A stretch of DNA of 50,238 bases. It comes from Persicirhabdus sediminis (lineage in GTDB: Bacteria; Verrucomicrobiota; Verrucomicrobiia; Verrucomicrobiales; Akkermansiaceae). Shown here in pieces: positions 1 through 7,908 of this stretch (its first letter is position 1; the number at the start of each line of letters is the position of its first letter). The stretch lies in the NCBI RefSeq assembly GCF_016595495.1, contig NZ_JAENIM010000031.1:1-50238 (forward strand). Direction: 5' to 3'. Below the pieces are notes generated by a model. The model ran no database searches and was not told the DNA's origin. It worked only from the letters and a program-made list of their open reading frames with translations. Made by a program: the position numbers and the translations under genes.

Positions 1-287
1 ACGGTATTTTCAGAGCACTTCCAGCCTCTGGCCTGTAGCTCTTTAGTCATTCGAGGCGAGCCATAAACCTTAAGGTTGTGGTCTTTATGTATGGCTTTAA
101 TTTCTGCAAGCAATTCTAACTGAGTGCATTTTCTCTGAGTTGACGGCTGGCTAACATAGTACCTATAACCAGCTCTTGAAACGCCGAAAGCTGCGCACAG
201 CTCTAGCTCCGAATAGTTACCCTGATCCTTCATTTTCTGAACTAGCTCATATTGTTGTGAGGATCGTTTCCCAATATGAGCGCAGCC
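1..287 (-). CDS. IS3-family transposase OrfB, 5' part only
   Basis: This is the start of the DDE integrase-type catalytic subunit, open in the -1 frame relative to orfA and cut by the window edge after about 95 codons. The visible part is the N-terminal region (HTH_21 type) with residues such as CAAFGVSRAGYRYY and YGSPRMTKEL, typical of IS3-group OrfB. The D,D,E residues lie beyond the edge. An internal ATG (MKDQG) could also start it, but production as an OrfAB fusion by frameshifting is the family's usual route. Confidence 0.85.
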
Positions 288-577
288 TTTTTTAGGATTT
301 CTTCACGGCGCTGTGACTTGGCTAGCTCTTGGCGCAGCCTCCTAACTTCCTCAGCTAACTCTGCGACCGAAGCCTCCTTGGGGACTTCGTTCATGCCCTC
401 GCCTGAGGCTCGGTCACTCTCTGCGTCCCCAAGGAGCTTCTTTTTCCAGGCATAAAATTGGCTGGGCGAGATTTGGAAGTCTCTACAGATTTGGGTTACG
501 CTTTTTGCACTACTCAGAAAGTAATCGATGACTTCCTGCTTAAATTCTTCGCTATGTCTTCTACGTGGTTGTGTCAT
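242..577 (-). CDS. IS3-family transposase OrfA
   Basis: A 111-aa protein with an N-terminal helix-turn-helix of the HTH_Tnp_1 type (RRRHSEEFKQEVIDYFL, then the QICRDFQISPSQFYAWKKK recognition part) and a C-terminal leucine-zipper-like segment (VAELAEEVRRLRQELAK). It binds the element's ends and, fused to OrfB by frameshifting, forms the transposase. It is identical to the protein at 49662-49997, so the two copies moved or converted recently. The start ATG is preceded by an AAGGA on its strand. Confidence 0.93.
   Translation of the reverse strand: MTQPRRRHSEEFKQEVIDYFLSSAKSVTQICRDFQISPSQFYAWKKKLLGDAESDRASGEGMNEVPKEASVAELAEEVRRLRQELAKSQRREEILKKAALILGNDPHNNMS
287..293 (-). other. Programmed -1 frameshift heptamer A AAA AAG
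   Basis: Near the 3' end of orfA the codons read cta aaa aag. The heptamer A-AAA-AAG is the classical IS3-family slippery site, and orfB is open in the -1 frame through and after it. The mirrored site lies at 49946-49952. Confidence 0.8.
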
Positions 578-639
578 GGTCTCTATGATTCCTTGGTATC
601 AATTAGGAGACCTGCTGGCTAGTATTTTGGGGAAGTTCA

Positions 640-1323
640 CACCTCTTTGACTGTAAGGGCATCATCTTTGTTCTAGCTATCGATAAATCCCACTTAGAGC
701 ATAGCGTTAAAGCTCTGTATGGAGATATTGATTTCCCTGCCTATCTACGAAAATTTGTTCAACGAACAATCAAATTGCCTCCACCAACAGAAGGCAATTA
801 TCGAGATTTAGTATCTCATTACTTCGACAACTACCTGCCCAACTTATTTAAGACTCCAGGTCCTGTTGATCATGCCAGGCGCCTTTTTTTATGCCTAGAA
901 TGCATTCGGATATTTAACGTTAAAAAAGTCAAAGCCAGAGATGCCCAAGAGATCTTTCGTATATTCTCTTACTTGACCTACAAATCAGGCCAAAATTTGA
1001 GCCAAAGTAACGCATATGGAGCTCTAATACTTTCTATTGCTCATGTTCTCGGAGAGCCCCTGAGCTATGACGCACCAGCTCTGAGTCTTAAAAGTATAAT
1101 GGATTTCATCGCCATTCCTTTAAGCGAGAGGAGCCAGCATGTAACAATGCTCCTGAATGGATACGGACCAAATAATGCGGAGAAAACATATCGTGAAGTA
1201 ATGAGCGTCTCAGGACAGACAACTGACCTAGACTATCATCTTTATCGCACAAGCCAATGGGATGGCATCTCTTTTCTGACCCTTGATAAATACCTACATA
1301 GTTTAATTGAGATTGAAAAGTAA
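640..1323 (+). pseudogene. KAP-family P-loop NTPase, 3' fragment truncated by the IS
   Basis: The reading frame is open from the first base after the IS (HLFDCKGIIFVLAIDKSHLE...) to the stop at 1323, about 227 codons. The residues FVLAIDKSHLEHSVKALYG followed by YLRKFVQRTIKLPPP match the segment of KAP NTPases (Pfam KAP_NTPase) that follows Walker B, where a predicted ATPase reports on conformational or membrane signals. KAP proteins often sit in defence or mobile contexts. The Walker A half is missing because the IS ends directly upstream. A TTG at 775 could start a shorter peptide, but that would lack any NTPase core. I see no AGCTGG or CCAGCT in it, unlike the neighbouring core genes. Confidence 0.75.
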
Positions 1324-1350
1324 ACACAATCTGCAGAGGGCTGTGTTTAC
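1320..1350. terminator. Hairpin over the stop codon of the KAP fragment
   Basis: GTAAACACA pairs with TGTGTTTAC across a 13-nt loop, and the TAA stop lies in the left arm. No T-run follows, so its role as a terminator is uncertain. A second small hairpin, GGCAATT/AATTGCC, follows within 30 bp. Confidence 0.4.
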
Positions 1351-1499
1351 CTTAGTTATGGGCAATTTGGCTTAATTGCCGAACTCTACTTTCAAGATAT
1401 CATTGGCTGTGGCCTGGGCTTTAGAGGCGGCATTGATGAGGTAATTTGAATCGCTCTTGAAGGCTTTGATACTGGCGCTGAAGGCGGCCAAGAACAAAG

Positions 1500-1639
1500 C
1501 CCATGGCTTCAGCCATGGGGGGGATATGATTGGGTAACGCGCCCTGAAAGGGAGTTAGAGATTGCCGATGTCGAGCTAGCTGGAGAAAGCGGAGAAGGAT
1601 CTCCGCAGTCCGAAAGCCTTCGGCAGAACTGCTGAGCTG
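1500..1639. repeat. Intergenic hairpin repeat, copy 1
   Basis: The 1324-1685 gap holds no convincing gene. It contains a perfect hairpin CCCATGGCT-tc-AGCCATGGG (1500-1519), then a segment (1529-1639) repeated at 2682-2793. The last 73 bp (1567-1639) are identical to 2721-2793 and hold two tandem mini-hairpins, GGAGA-agga-TCTCC and CCGAA-agcc-TTCGG. Confidence 0.8.
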
Positions 1640-1685
1640 TGGAATTGTTCTGGGCACTTTTCTAGTAAGCTCTATCAGTAGGTGA

Positions 1686-2591
1686 TTATTCTAGTAACTG
1701 CTGTCTGAGCTCGTTGAGTTCGGCGTCTGTGATGCCTAAGCCGTCGCGAATATAGGCCTCCATCGAGCCGTATTTTTCAACAGCAGCTTCCAGCGCGGCG
1801 TCGATGTAGGCTCCTTCTAGCAGGTAGAATGCCTCCATGTTAGTTGAGTCGACGTCTTCAATGGGGATAGATAGATTTTTGGCGTGGAGTGCTTTTAGCT
1901 GGCCAAGGCGTTTTGTGTTTTCTTCAGCTCTGGCTTGGTTAGAGATGAGGTAATCTTTGCGCACGGTTTCCCATGGCACTCCGAGCGCGGAGAGCAGGAT
2001 GGCGGCGCCGGTGCCGGTGCGGTGGATTCCGTGCGAACAATGAAAGACGAGAGGGCGATTTGTTGGGGCGATGGCTTCACGCAAGAGGGCGGCGTATTGC
2101 TGTTTGGCCTCCTCCATCAAGCGGCGGTGCAGGTCTGGGTTGAGCTCCGGTGGAACCGCTGAAAAGTCGCCTGTTGTGCGCGCTTCGAGAACGACGGCAG
2201 CTAGCTCACCGAGGTCGCCAGCTTCCATAGTTAGAGCGACGGTATTTGTGCCATCTGGTAGGCGGTCTTCACCACGCTGGGTGATTTCAGCCTTTGTGAG
2301 GAAATTGATGACGGTGCGGATTTCTAGTTCTTCAAGTTTGGCGACGTCACCATCGCTCAGCTTGGGCAACTCGCCGGAGCGGAAGACTTGCCGCCATTTC
2401 ACGGTTTTGCCGTCGCTAGTTTGATAGCCACCTAAGTCGCGGAAATTCGACTGACCATCTAGCTTGATGATGCGGCTGGGGGAAGGTTTGGTTTCAGCTG
2501 AACTCTCAGCTTTTTTATTGCAGCCAGCGCTAACGAGCGCGATTGCGCTGAGAAGAACGTGCAGGGTGATAGTGATAGCCTGTTTTTTCAT
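1686..2591 (-). CDS. Lipoprotein tyrosine phosphatase (Y_phosphatase3-like)
   Basis: A 301-aa protein with a lipoprotein signal peptide whose lipobox ends at Cys24 (LVSAGC), so it is probably membrane-anchored outside the cytoplasm. The mature part has the NFRDLGGY motif (about residues 49-56) and the signature HCSHGIHRTG with Cys185 and Arg191 spaced CX5R. These are typical of the bacterial tyrosine or dual-specificity phosphatase family that includes secreted MptpB/LipA-like enzymes. Substrate protein or phosphoinositide is unknown. It stands alone between two copies of an intergenic repeat, with no operon partner. Confidence 0.8.
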   Translation of the reverse strand: MKKQAITITLHVLLSAIALVSAGCNKKAESSAETKPSPSRIIKLDGQSNFRDLGGYQTSDGKTVKWRQVFRSGELPKLSDGDVAKLEELEIRTVINFLTKAEITQRGEDRLPDGTNTVALTMEAGDLGELAAVVLEARTTGDFSAVPPELNPDLHRRLMEEAKQQYAALLREAIAPTNRPLVFHCSHGIHRTGTGAAILLSALGVPWETVRKDYLISNQARAEENTKRLGQLKALHAKNLSIPIEDVDSTNMEAFYLLEGAYIDAALEAAVEKYGSMEAYIRDGLGITDAELNELRQQLLE

Positions 2592-2681
2592 GGTAATATT
2601 GGAGTGATGTTAGGATGGTGCGTTGCTGTATTGATAGGTCGATTTTTACAAAGCGCAAGGCTTAGCCATGGGATGGATGAG

Positions 2682-2793
2682 ATTGGGTATCGGGCCCTGA
2701 AAGCGAGCTAGAGATTGTTGATGTCGAGCTAGCTGGAGAAAGCGGAGAAGGATCTCCGCAGTCCGAAAGCCTTCGGCAGAACTGCTGAGCTGG
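2682..2793. repeat. Intergenic hairpin repeat, copy 2
   Basis: Second copy of the repeat at 1529-1639, in the same orientation. Bases 2721-2793 are identical to 1567-1639, while the upstream part carries substitutions and one indel. The two copies flank the phosphatase gene. Confidence 0.8.
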
Positions 2794-2812
2794 CTGGAGG
2801 TGTTTTAGAAAT

Positions 2813-2984
2813 CTGTGTCGCTCTTGCAGAGCTGTATTGTGGCTGGCGCTTTTCCTTGGGTTGCGTTGCCCCTTTGGGGCTGCCTTACCCAAGGCTAGGC
2901 TGTTTCACGCCTTCGGCGTTGGCTGGAAAGATGGCGGACCTTATCCCGCGACTGCGGGAGGACCTTCATCCCGCGACAGCGGGA
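2813..2984. repeat. Hairpin-rich repeat element (type L), copy 1
   Basis: The element begins TGTGTCGCTCTTGCAGAGCT and holds a nested hairpin at 2854-2894 (CCTTGGGT pairing with ACCCAAGG around an inner GCCCC/GGGGC stem), then CGCC-ttc-GGCG. It ends in 24-25 bp units containing CCCGCGAC..GCGGGA. Related copies start at 4887, 5284, 5687 (truncated) and 5951. The paired arms suggest a folded RNA or DNA element rather than a gene. Confidence 0.75.
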
Positions 2985-3164
2985 GGACCTTCAGCTGGCG
3001 GACCTTGAACTGGCGGACCTTGAACTGGCGGACCTTCAGCTGGCGGACCTTGAGCTGGCGAACCTTCAGCTGGCGAACCTTCAGCTGGCGAACCTTCAGC
3101 TGGCGAACCTTCAGCTAGCGAACCTTGAGCTGGTGGACCTTGAGCTGGCGGACCTTGAACTGGC
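2985..3164. repeat. Tandem array, 12 units of 15 bp
   Basis: Twelve head-to-tail 15-bp units of the form G(G/A)ACCTT(C/G)A(G/A)CTGGC fill exactly 180 bp. It continues directly from type-L repeat units that share the GGACCTT start. A period divisible by three leaves all frames open, giving artefactual ORFs (repeating FSWRT on plus, EGSPA on minus). I do not call either a gene. Confidence 0.9.
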
Positions 3165-3342
3165 GAACCTTCATCCAGCGACTGCGGGAGGACCTTGGGA
3201 CTGCGTTTGATGGCGGGAATGGACGTTTTATCTGGCTGGGTGGATGTTAGCCCAGAATGCATCTTGTTTCCTGACTTTCGCGAATTAGTATGAACACTTC
3301 GGTTGTGCGGTATCAGACCACATTTCCTAATAGAAGATAAGA

Positions 3343-4761
3343 ATGATGAATAAGGTAAATGCAGCTAAGTTATTTGGATTGATGATGGGGGCCGCTGTCT
3401 GTGCCGCCAGCGCGGATGAGCGACCGATGAATGTGATCATGATCTATACCGATGATCAGGGGTATAATGATCTGGGTTGTTATGGCTCAGAGATGATTCG
3501 TACGCCAAATATTGACCGCATGGCTGCTGAGGGGGTTCGTTTTACAGATTTTAATGTGATGTCGTCGAAGTGTACGCCATCGCGCGCGGCTTTGATGACG
3601 GGTTGTTATCCGCGTCGTGTTTCTCTGCAGCGAGGTGTAGTGATGGACGGGCATACGCATGGCCTGCATCCAGATGAAATCACCATGGGCGATCAGATGA
3701 AGTCTGGTGGTTATGCCACGGCGCTTTTTGGCAAATGGCACCTGGGTCACGCGGATCGCTCTATGCTGCCGCAGCAGCAGGGGTTTGATGTATTTTTCGG
3801 CCTGCCGTACAGCAATGATATGAAGCTGAGCCCACTGCTGGAGCTGAAGGAGGGGTTTGTGGAGCGCGACCATGCGGCTGGCGGCGTGCATTTTCAGCGT
3901 CGCAGCGGCTTGCCGCAGGGAGTACTGATGGAGGGGGATGTGGTGATTGAATACCCCACGGATCAATCGATGCTGACCCAACGGCTGACTAAGCGAGCGC
4001 AGAGCTTCATTGTGGATCACAAGGACCAGTCATTTTTTATTTACCTAGCTCATCCTATGCCGCATGTGCCAGTGGATGCCAGCCCCGCTTTTGCCGGTAA
4101 ATCTCCATTTGGCCCGTACGGCGATGCAGTGGAGGAGCTCGACTGGAGCGTAGGTGAAATTCTCAATACGCTGAAGGAAGAAGGATTAGATAAAAATACG
4201 CTGGTGGTTTATGCCTCAGATAATGGTCCGTGGGGGTATGGCAAAGCGCCGGATGCAAAAGTTGGCCTAGCGCATCCGCTACGCGGTACGAAAGGGACGG
4301 TTTTTGAAGGTGGCCCGCGTGTGCCATGTATCATGTGGGCGCCTGAGCACCTGCCGGCACGAGTTTACACTGGCTTGGTCTCCAATATGGATTTGTTCCC
4401 AACTTTCAGCGCGCTGGCTGGCATTGAGCTGGCTGACGACCGCGAGATTGATGGTAAAAATATCTGGCCGCTGCTGCGCTCGGAGGTGACTGACGAGGAT
4501 GTGCACGAGCATCTATTTTATTATGAAGACCGCCACGGCAAGATTGCCGGCGCGCGACAGGGCTCATGGAAATACGTGGAATGCGAGGTGAAGCGTAACG
4601 GGCCGGTTGTGCCTCAGCTCTACAACCTAGCCGAGGACATTGGCGAACAACAAAACGTGCTCAAGCAGCATCCGGAAAAAGTACGCCAGCTGCGTGAGGC
4701 GATGGAGAAGTTTGATGCCATCATGGAGGAAGAGGCGCGACCGGTGCTTAGGATTGAATAG
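3343..4761 (+). CDS. Secreted sulfatase (arylsulfatase A-like)
   Basis: A 472-aa alkaline-phosphatase-fold sulfatase with an N-terminal signal peptide (about residues 1-24). The metal site starts with DDQG (37-40), and the formylglycine signature is CTPSR (77-81), where Cys77 would be converted to formylglycine by an FGE enzyme. FGKWHLGH and SDNGPWG are further active-site motifs. It would hydrolyse sulfate esters, probably on sulfated polysaccharide or glycan in the periplasm or outside. Sulfatases are numerous in marine Verrucomicrobiota and Planctomycetota. It is not in an operon: repeats lie on both sides. The exact substrate cannot be read from the sequence. Confidence 0.9.
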   Translation: MMNKVNAAKLFGLMMGAAVCAASADERPMNVIMIYTDDQGYNDLGCYGSEMIRTPNIDRMAAEGVRFTDFNVMSSKCTPSRAALMTGCYPRRVSLQRGVVMDGHTHGLHPDEITMGDQMKSGGYATALFGKWHLGHADRSMLPQQQGFDVFFGLPYSNDMKLSPLLELKEGFVERDHAAGGVHFQRRSGLPQGVLMEGDVVIEYPTDQSMLTQRLTKRAQSFIVDHKDQSFFIYLAHPMPHVPVDASPAFAGKSPFGPYGDAVEELDWSVGEILNTLKEEGLDKNTLVVYASDNGPWGYGKAPDAKVGLAHPLRGTKGTVFEGGPRVPCIMWAPEHLPARVYTGLVSNMDLFPTFSALAGIELADDREIDGKNIWPLLRSEVTDEDVHEHLFYYEDRHGKIAGARQGSWKYVECEVKRNGPVVPQLYNLAEDIGEQQNVLKQHPEKVRQLREAMEKFDAIMEEEARPVLRIE

Positions 4762-5067
4762 AAAAGTGTGAGCTCCTGCGAGATGGAGTCCTGCTTTAGG
4801 GAGAAATTTAATCTCCGCACATACCAGCTGGCTGGGGGTAGCTTATGGCTAACTCGAGTTCAGCTGGTTTTTTGTTGCTCAGTGGTCTGTGTCGCTCTTG
4901 CAGAGCTTTTCTACTGGCTGGCGGTTTCCTTGGGTTGCGTTGCCCCTTCGGGGCTGCCTTACCCAAGGCTAGGCTGTTTTACGCCTTCGGCGTTGGCTGG
5001 AAAGCTGGCGAACCTTCATCCCGCGACTGCGGGAGAACCTTGAGCGTAGCGGACCTTGGGCGTAGCG

Positions 5068-5281
5068 AAAAAAGATGTACGGCATTTTTTAAATGTAAGC
5101 GCATAATTTTGAGCCAGCTAGATGTGTGTGAAACCTCTAGAAGTATTGTAGAATCAACAAAAGTAGGTGAGGTCTGGGTTGTTGACACTGTAGCCGCGGG
5201 TGGATGATAAAGCGGGTTTTTCCGGTGGAGCCGCGGGCATGATATGCAGGCTTCTGAAGAAGGTGGGCTATGAGCGCTGCG
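5068..5281 (+). repeat. RAYT 5'-end remnant (type M), copy 1
   Basis: It aligns over about 180 bp with 25839-26016, which is the hairpin plus the start of the RAYT gene. Shared landmarks are the GATGYACGGCATTTTTT hairpin, AGAATC, the peptide-level match GFSGGAAGMIC and the GCGGGCATGAT segment. Stop codons and loss of the catalytic part make it non-coding. Confidence 0.75.
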
Positions 5282-5470
5282 AGCTGTGTCGCTCTTGCAG
5301 AGCTTTTCTACTGGCTGGCGGTTTCCTTGGGTTGCGTTGCCCCTTTGGGGCTGCCTTACCCAAGGCTAGGCTGTTTCACGCCTTCGGCGTTGGCTGGAAA
5401 GCTGGCGGACCTTCATCCTGCGACTGCGGGAGAACCTTCAGCGTAGCGGACCTTGAGCGTAGCGAACCTT

Positions 5471-5684
5471 AAAAAAGATGTACGGCATTTTTTAAATGTG
5501 TGCGCATAATTTTGAGCCAGCTAGATGTGTGTGAAACCTCTAGAAGTCTTGTAGAATCAACAAAAGTAGGTGAGGTCTGGGTTGTTGACACTGTAGCCGC
5601 GGGTGGATGATAAAGCGGGTTTTTCCGGTGGAGCCGCGGGCATGATATGCAGGCTTCTGAAGAAGGTGGGCTATGAGCGCTACG
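5471..5684 (+). repeat. RAYT 5'-end remnant (type M), copy 2
   Basis: Nearly identical to copy 1, with the same start hairpin and the same end (GAAGAAGGTGGGCTATGAG). It is flanked by type-L elements. Confidence 0.75.
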
Positions 5685-5733
5685 AGCTGTGTCGCTCTTG
5701 CAGAGCTTTTCTACTGGCTGGCGCTTTTCCTTG

Positions 5734-5948
5734 AAAAAAGATGTACGGCATTTTTTAAATGTGTGCGCATAATTTTGAGCCAGCTAGATGTGTGTGAAAC
5801 CTCTAGAAGTCTTGTAGAATCAACAAAAGTAGGTGAGGTCTGGGTTGTTGACACTGTAGCCGCTGGTGGATGATAAAGCGGGTTTTTCCGGTGGTGCGGC
5901 GGGCATGATTGGCAGGCTTCTGAATAAAGGTGGGCCTTGAGCGCTGCG
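5734..5948 (+). repeat. RAYT 5'-end remnant (type M), copy 3
   Basis: Third copy, slightly more diverged (CCGGTGGTGCGGCGGGCATG is closer to the intact RAYT gene here). It begins abruptly inside a type-L element, which is truncated at that point. Confidence 0.75.
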
Positions 5949-6168
5949 AGCTGTGTCGCTCTTGCAGAGCTTTTTCTACTGGCTGGCGGTTTTCCTTGGG
6001 TTGCGTTGCCCCTTCGGGGCTGCCTTACCCAAGGCTAGGCTGTTTTACGCCTTCGGCGTTGGCTGGAAAGGTGGCGGACCTTCATCCTGCGACTGCGGGA
6101 GAACCTTCAGCGCAGCGGACCTTCATCCCGCAACGGCGGGGGGCTGTTTGAGCGAGACGTGTGGGCAC

Positions 6169-6195
6169 AAAAAAACCGCGTGGTTAGCGCGGTTT
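6169..6195 (-). terminator. Rho-independent terminator of tRNA-Tyr
   Basis: On the minus strand a perfect 8-bp stem (AAACCGCG/CGCGGTTT, loop of 7) runs into a T-run. It lies 12 bp downstream of the tRNA-Tyr 3' end. Confidence 0.8.
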
Positions 6196-6207
6196 AGAAG
6201 CAATCGA

Positions 6208-6294
6208 TGGTGGGCAGGGCTGGATTCGAACCAGCGTACACATTACGTGAGCAGATTTACAGTCTGCCGCCTTTAACCACTCGGCCACCTACCC
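6208..6294 (-). tRNA. tRNA-Tyr (anticodon GTA), CCA encoded
   Basis: 87 nt including an encoded CCA. The acceptor stem is GGGTAGG/CCTGCCC with one G-U pair, the anticodon loop reads CTGTAAA with anticodon GTA, and the T-arm is GCTGG-TTCGAAT-CCAGC. It has the long variable arm of class II tRNAs. Confidence 0.95.
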
Positions 6295-6398
6295 TTTATT
6301 CGGTCGATTGCGTTGTCCCTTGCGGGCGGCAGGGAGATACCCCGATTTGCCACCTTTGCGCAAGATTAAAATAGCACTTTTCGTAAAAAAATTACCGA

Positions 6399-6761
6399 TT
6401 ACATTTTTCTGGCGTTACGACCTTCGTCGATGAGCTTCCAAAAATGTTTGGATTGAGATAACGCTTCGTCTTCAGCTAGAGGCATTTTCGAACGGAAGAG
6501 GAAGTCGGCGAGGGTGTTTTTGTGCATCACACGGTGAACGATCACATGTTTGTTTGCGACTTCGAAATAAATGCGGTATTCGTCGGTGCGGAAGCGGTAG
6601 AATGTTTTTCCATCGCGGTCTAGCTTGCCAAATCTCTTATCATCGAGGTTTTCAAGGTCCTCTTCATGGACTTTGAACGAGTCGAATAGGTCGAGCTGGG
6701 TCAAAGTATCGAGGCGAGAGATCTCTGCGGCACTGATTTCGTTGAATACTATCTGGAGCAC
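6399..6761 (-). CDS. RelE/ParE-like toxin-fold protein, no partner
   Basis: A 120-aa protein whose middle (FYRFRTDEYRIYFEVANKHVIVHRVMHKNT split across about residues 55-85) has the central-strand pattern of RelE/ParE-superfamily toxins, which cleave mRNA on the ribosome or poison gyrase. No antitoxin gene adjoins it: the neighbours are tRNA-Tyr and a divergent hydrolase. The start is GTG. It may be a housekeeping-like solitary RelE homologue rather than an active toxin. Confidence 0.55.
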   Translation of the reverse strand: MLQIVFNEISAAEISRLDTLTQLDLFDSFKVHEEDLENLDDKRFGKLDRDGKTFYRFRTDEYRIYFEVANKHVIVHRVMHKNTLADFLFRSKMPLAEDEALSQSKHFWKLIDEGRNARKM

Positions 6762-6842
6762 GAAATGAGCAAAGCACTGCGTGGGAAAGATTCAAGTTTC
6801 AAGTTTCTGACGCTTGACCTATGTTGTATCTCGGAGTCTGAT

Positions 6843-7847
6843 ATGGTTGTGTTAGCGATTACGTTAGTTTGCAGGCAAATGAGGGGCATTGCGCAGGCGC
6901 TGGTGTTTGCCCTGCTGACGATTGCTTGTGCGCCCTTGTCAGTGTCTGAGATTAAAGTAAATAAGGTGATGCCGGAATTATTAGCCGATGAATATGTTTC
7001 GTACGATGGGGATCATTTTCCCTATCACCGCTGGCTGGGCGATGGCAAGGTGGACACAATTGTCATTGGCATGCACGGGATCGATGGCACGGCGCAGGAT
7101 TTTGCCAATCTCGGTGAGTATCTGCAAAAGCACCGCACAGGGGTGGCGCTGTACGCGGCTGATGTGAGAGGGCTGGGCATGGACCCGCTAGTGGAGCGCC
7201 GTGGGGATATTCATTCGGAAAAAGAATGGTTCCGCGATTTGGCGACATTTTCCCAGCTGGTTGCGGCGAAATACCCAGCTGCTAAGGTGGTGTGGTATGG
7301 CGAGAGCATGGGCGGGTTGATTGTCGCTCACGGGTATGATTTCGCCAAAGCGAACAGCTGGCCGCTGCCTGACGCGGTGGTGGTGGCTGCGCCGGTGGTG
7401 AGCCTGGATGATAAGCTGGCTGGCTGGCATTACGGGCTGCTGAAGGTGGGCGCGCTGGCGATGCCGAATATTAAGGTTTCGCTGCAGACTCTGGCTGGCG
7501 GTGAGCCGCTGGAGGTTTTTGAAGGGGTGGACCACCACGATCAGGTGGCGCAGAACCCGTGGCACGTCGAGCGTTACTCGCTGCGCTTGCTGGTGACGCT
7601 GGCTGAGATGGTGCGTGGCATGCCGCAGGCGCTGAGCGAGGCTGCGGCGCCAACATTATTGCTGCAGGGTGGGAAGGATATTTTTTCTACCCGCGAGCAG
7701 CTCCGCCAGCTGGTGGAGCAGGCAAATCGGCCTAGTTTACAGTGGAAATATTACCCAGATAGCTTTCATTTGTTGCTGTATGATCCGGCGCGCGAGGAGA
7801 TTTTTGCTGATCTGGTGACATTTCTAGCAAGTTTGGGCTCGCCTTGA
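6843..7847 (+). CDS. Secreted alpha/beta hydrolase (lysophospholipase-like)
   Basis: Serine hydrolase of the Hydrolase_4/PldB type. Seen: oxyanion region MHGIDG, nucleophile elbow GESMGG at 7299-7316, an acid residue in LLQGGKDIF, and a C-terminal His in SFHLLL. The N-terminus is hydrophobic (ALVFALLTIAC), so it is exported and perhaps a lipoprotein. I prefer the ATG at 6843, six bases after a GGAG. A longer start at 6765 would put charged residues before the signal peptide and overlap the opposite gene's promoter region, and 6879 is also possible. The substrate is likely an acyl glycerol or other ester. Confidence 0.75.
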   Translation: MVVLAITLVCRQMRGIAQALVFALLTIACAPLSVSEIKVNKVMPELLADEYVSYDGDHFPYHRWLGDGKVDTIVIGMHGIDGTAQDFANLGEYLQKHRTGVALYAADVRGLGMDPLVERRGDIHSEKEWFRDLATFSQLVAAKYPAAKVVWYGESMGGLIVAHGYDFAKANSWPLPDAVVVAAPVVSLDDKLAGWHYGLLKVGALAMPNIKVSLQTLAGGEPLEVFEGVDHHDQVAQNPWHVERYSLRLLVTLAEMVRGMPQALSEAAAPTLLLQGGKDIFSTREQLRQLVEQANRPSLQWKYYPDSFHLLLYDPAREEIFADLVTFLASLGSP

Positions 7848-7849
7848 GC

Positions 7850-7873
7850 GCCTTATTAAGAAGAGAATAAGGC
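7850..7873. terminator. Hairpin after the hydrolase gene
   Basis: GCCTTATT pairs with AATAAGGC across an 8-nt loop, starting two bases after the stop codon. There is no clear T-run, so this is a weak terminator candidate. Confidence 0.45.
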
Positions 7874-7908
7874 ATTGCAATTCGTTTGGATAAGGGAAGA
7901 TTAAAGAT

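Larger units (their letters stand above)
1..639 (-). mobile_element. IS3-family insertion sequence, partial (left copy)
   Basis: This is the reverse complement, base for base where I compared it, of 49600-50238. It holds orfA and the 5' part of orfB. The right-hand boundary at 639 is set by where the two copies stop matching. The end reads TGAACTTCCCCAAAATA on the element's own strand; TG-starting ends are usual in the IS3 family. The other terminus lies outside the window, so no target duplication can be checked. Confidence 0.9.
4887..6145. repeat. Composite tandem array of type-L and RAYT-derived (type-M) repeats
   Basis: The order is L-M-L-M-L(truncated)-M-L. L elements start at 4887, 5284, 5687 and 5951, giving a period of about 400 bp, shortened where the third L keeps only about 46 bp. 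L carries the nested hairpins at 4928-4968, 5325-5365 and 5994-6034. Several overlapping ORFs here arise only because the repeats are open by chance. The 4762-4886 gap before it shows nothing recognisable. The array stops just short of the tRNA-Tyr terminator. Confidence 0.85.

Noticed and set aside
1421-1657. 78-aa minus-strand ORF (MPRTIPQLSSS...)
   Set aside because: It lies within the intergenic hairpin repeat whose other copy does not keep the frame.
2985-3164. CRISPR array
   Set aside because: The 15-bp units are contiguous with no spacers, and no cas gene is present.
2837-3262. Open frames on both strands with FSWRT or EGSPA peptide repeats
   Set aside because: They come from the 15-bp tandem array, whose period is a multiple of three. 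No start context, signal or conserved flank supports a protein.
4768-6276. Several short ORFs (e.g. ending GLDSNQRTHYVSRFTVCRL)
   Set aside because: They run through type-L and type-M repeats and across the antisense of tRNA-Tyr, and are classic spurious calls.
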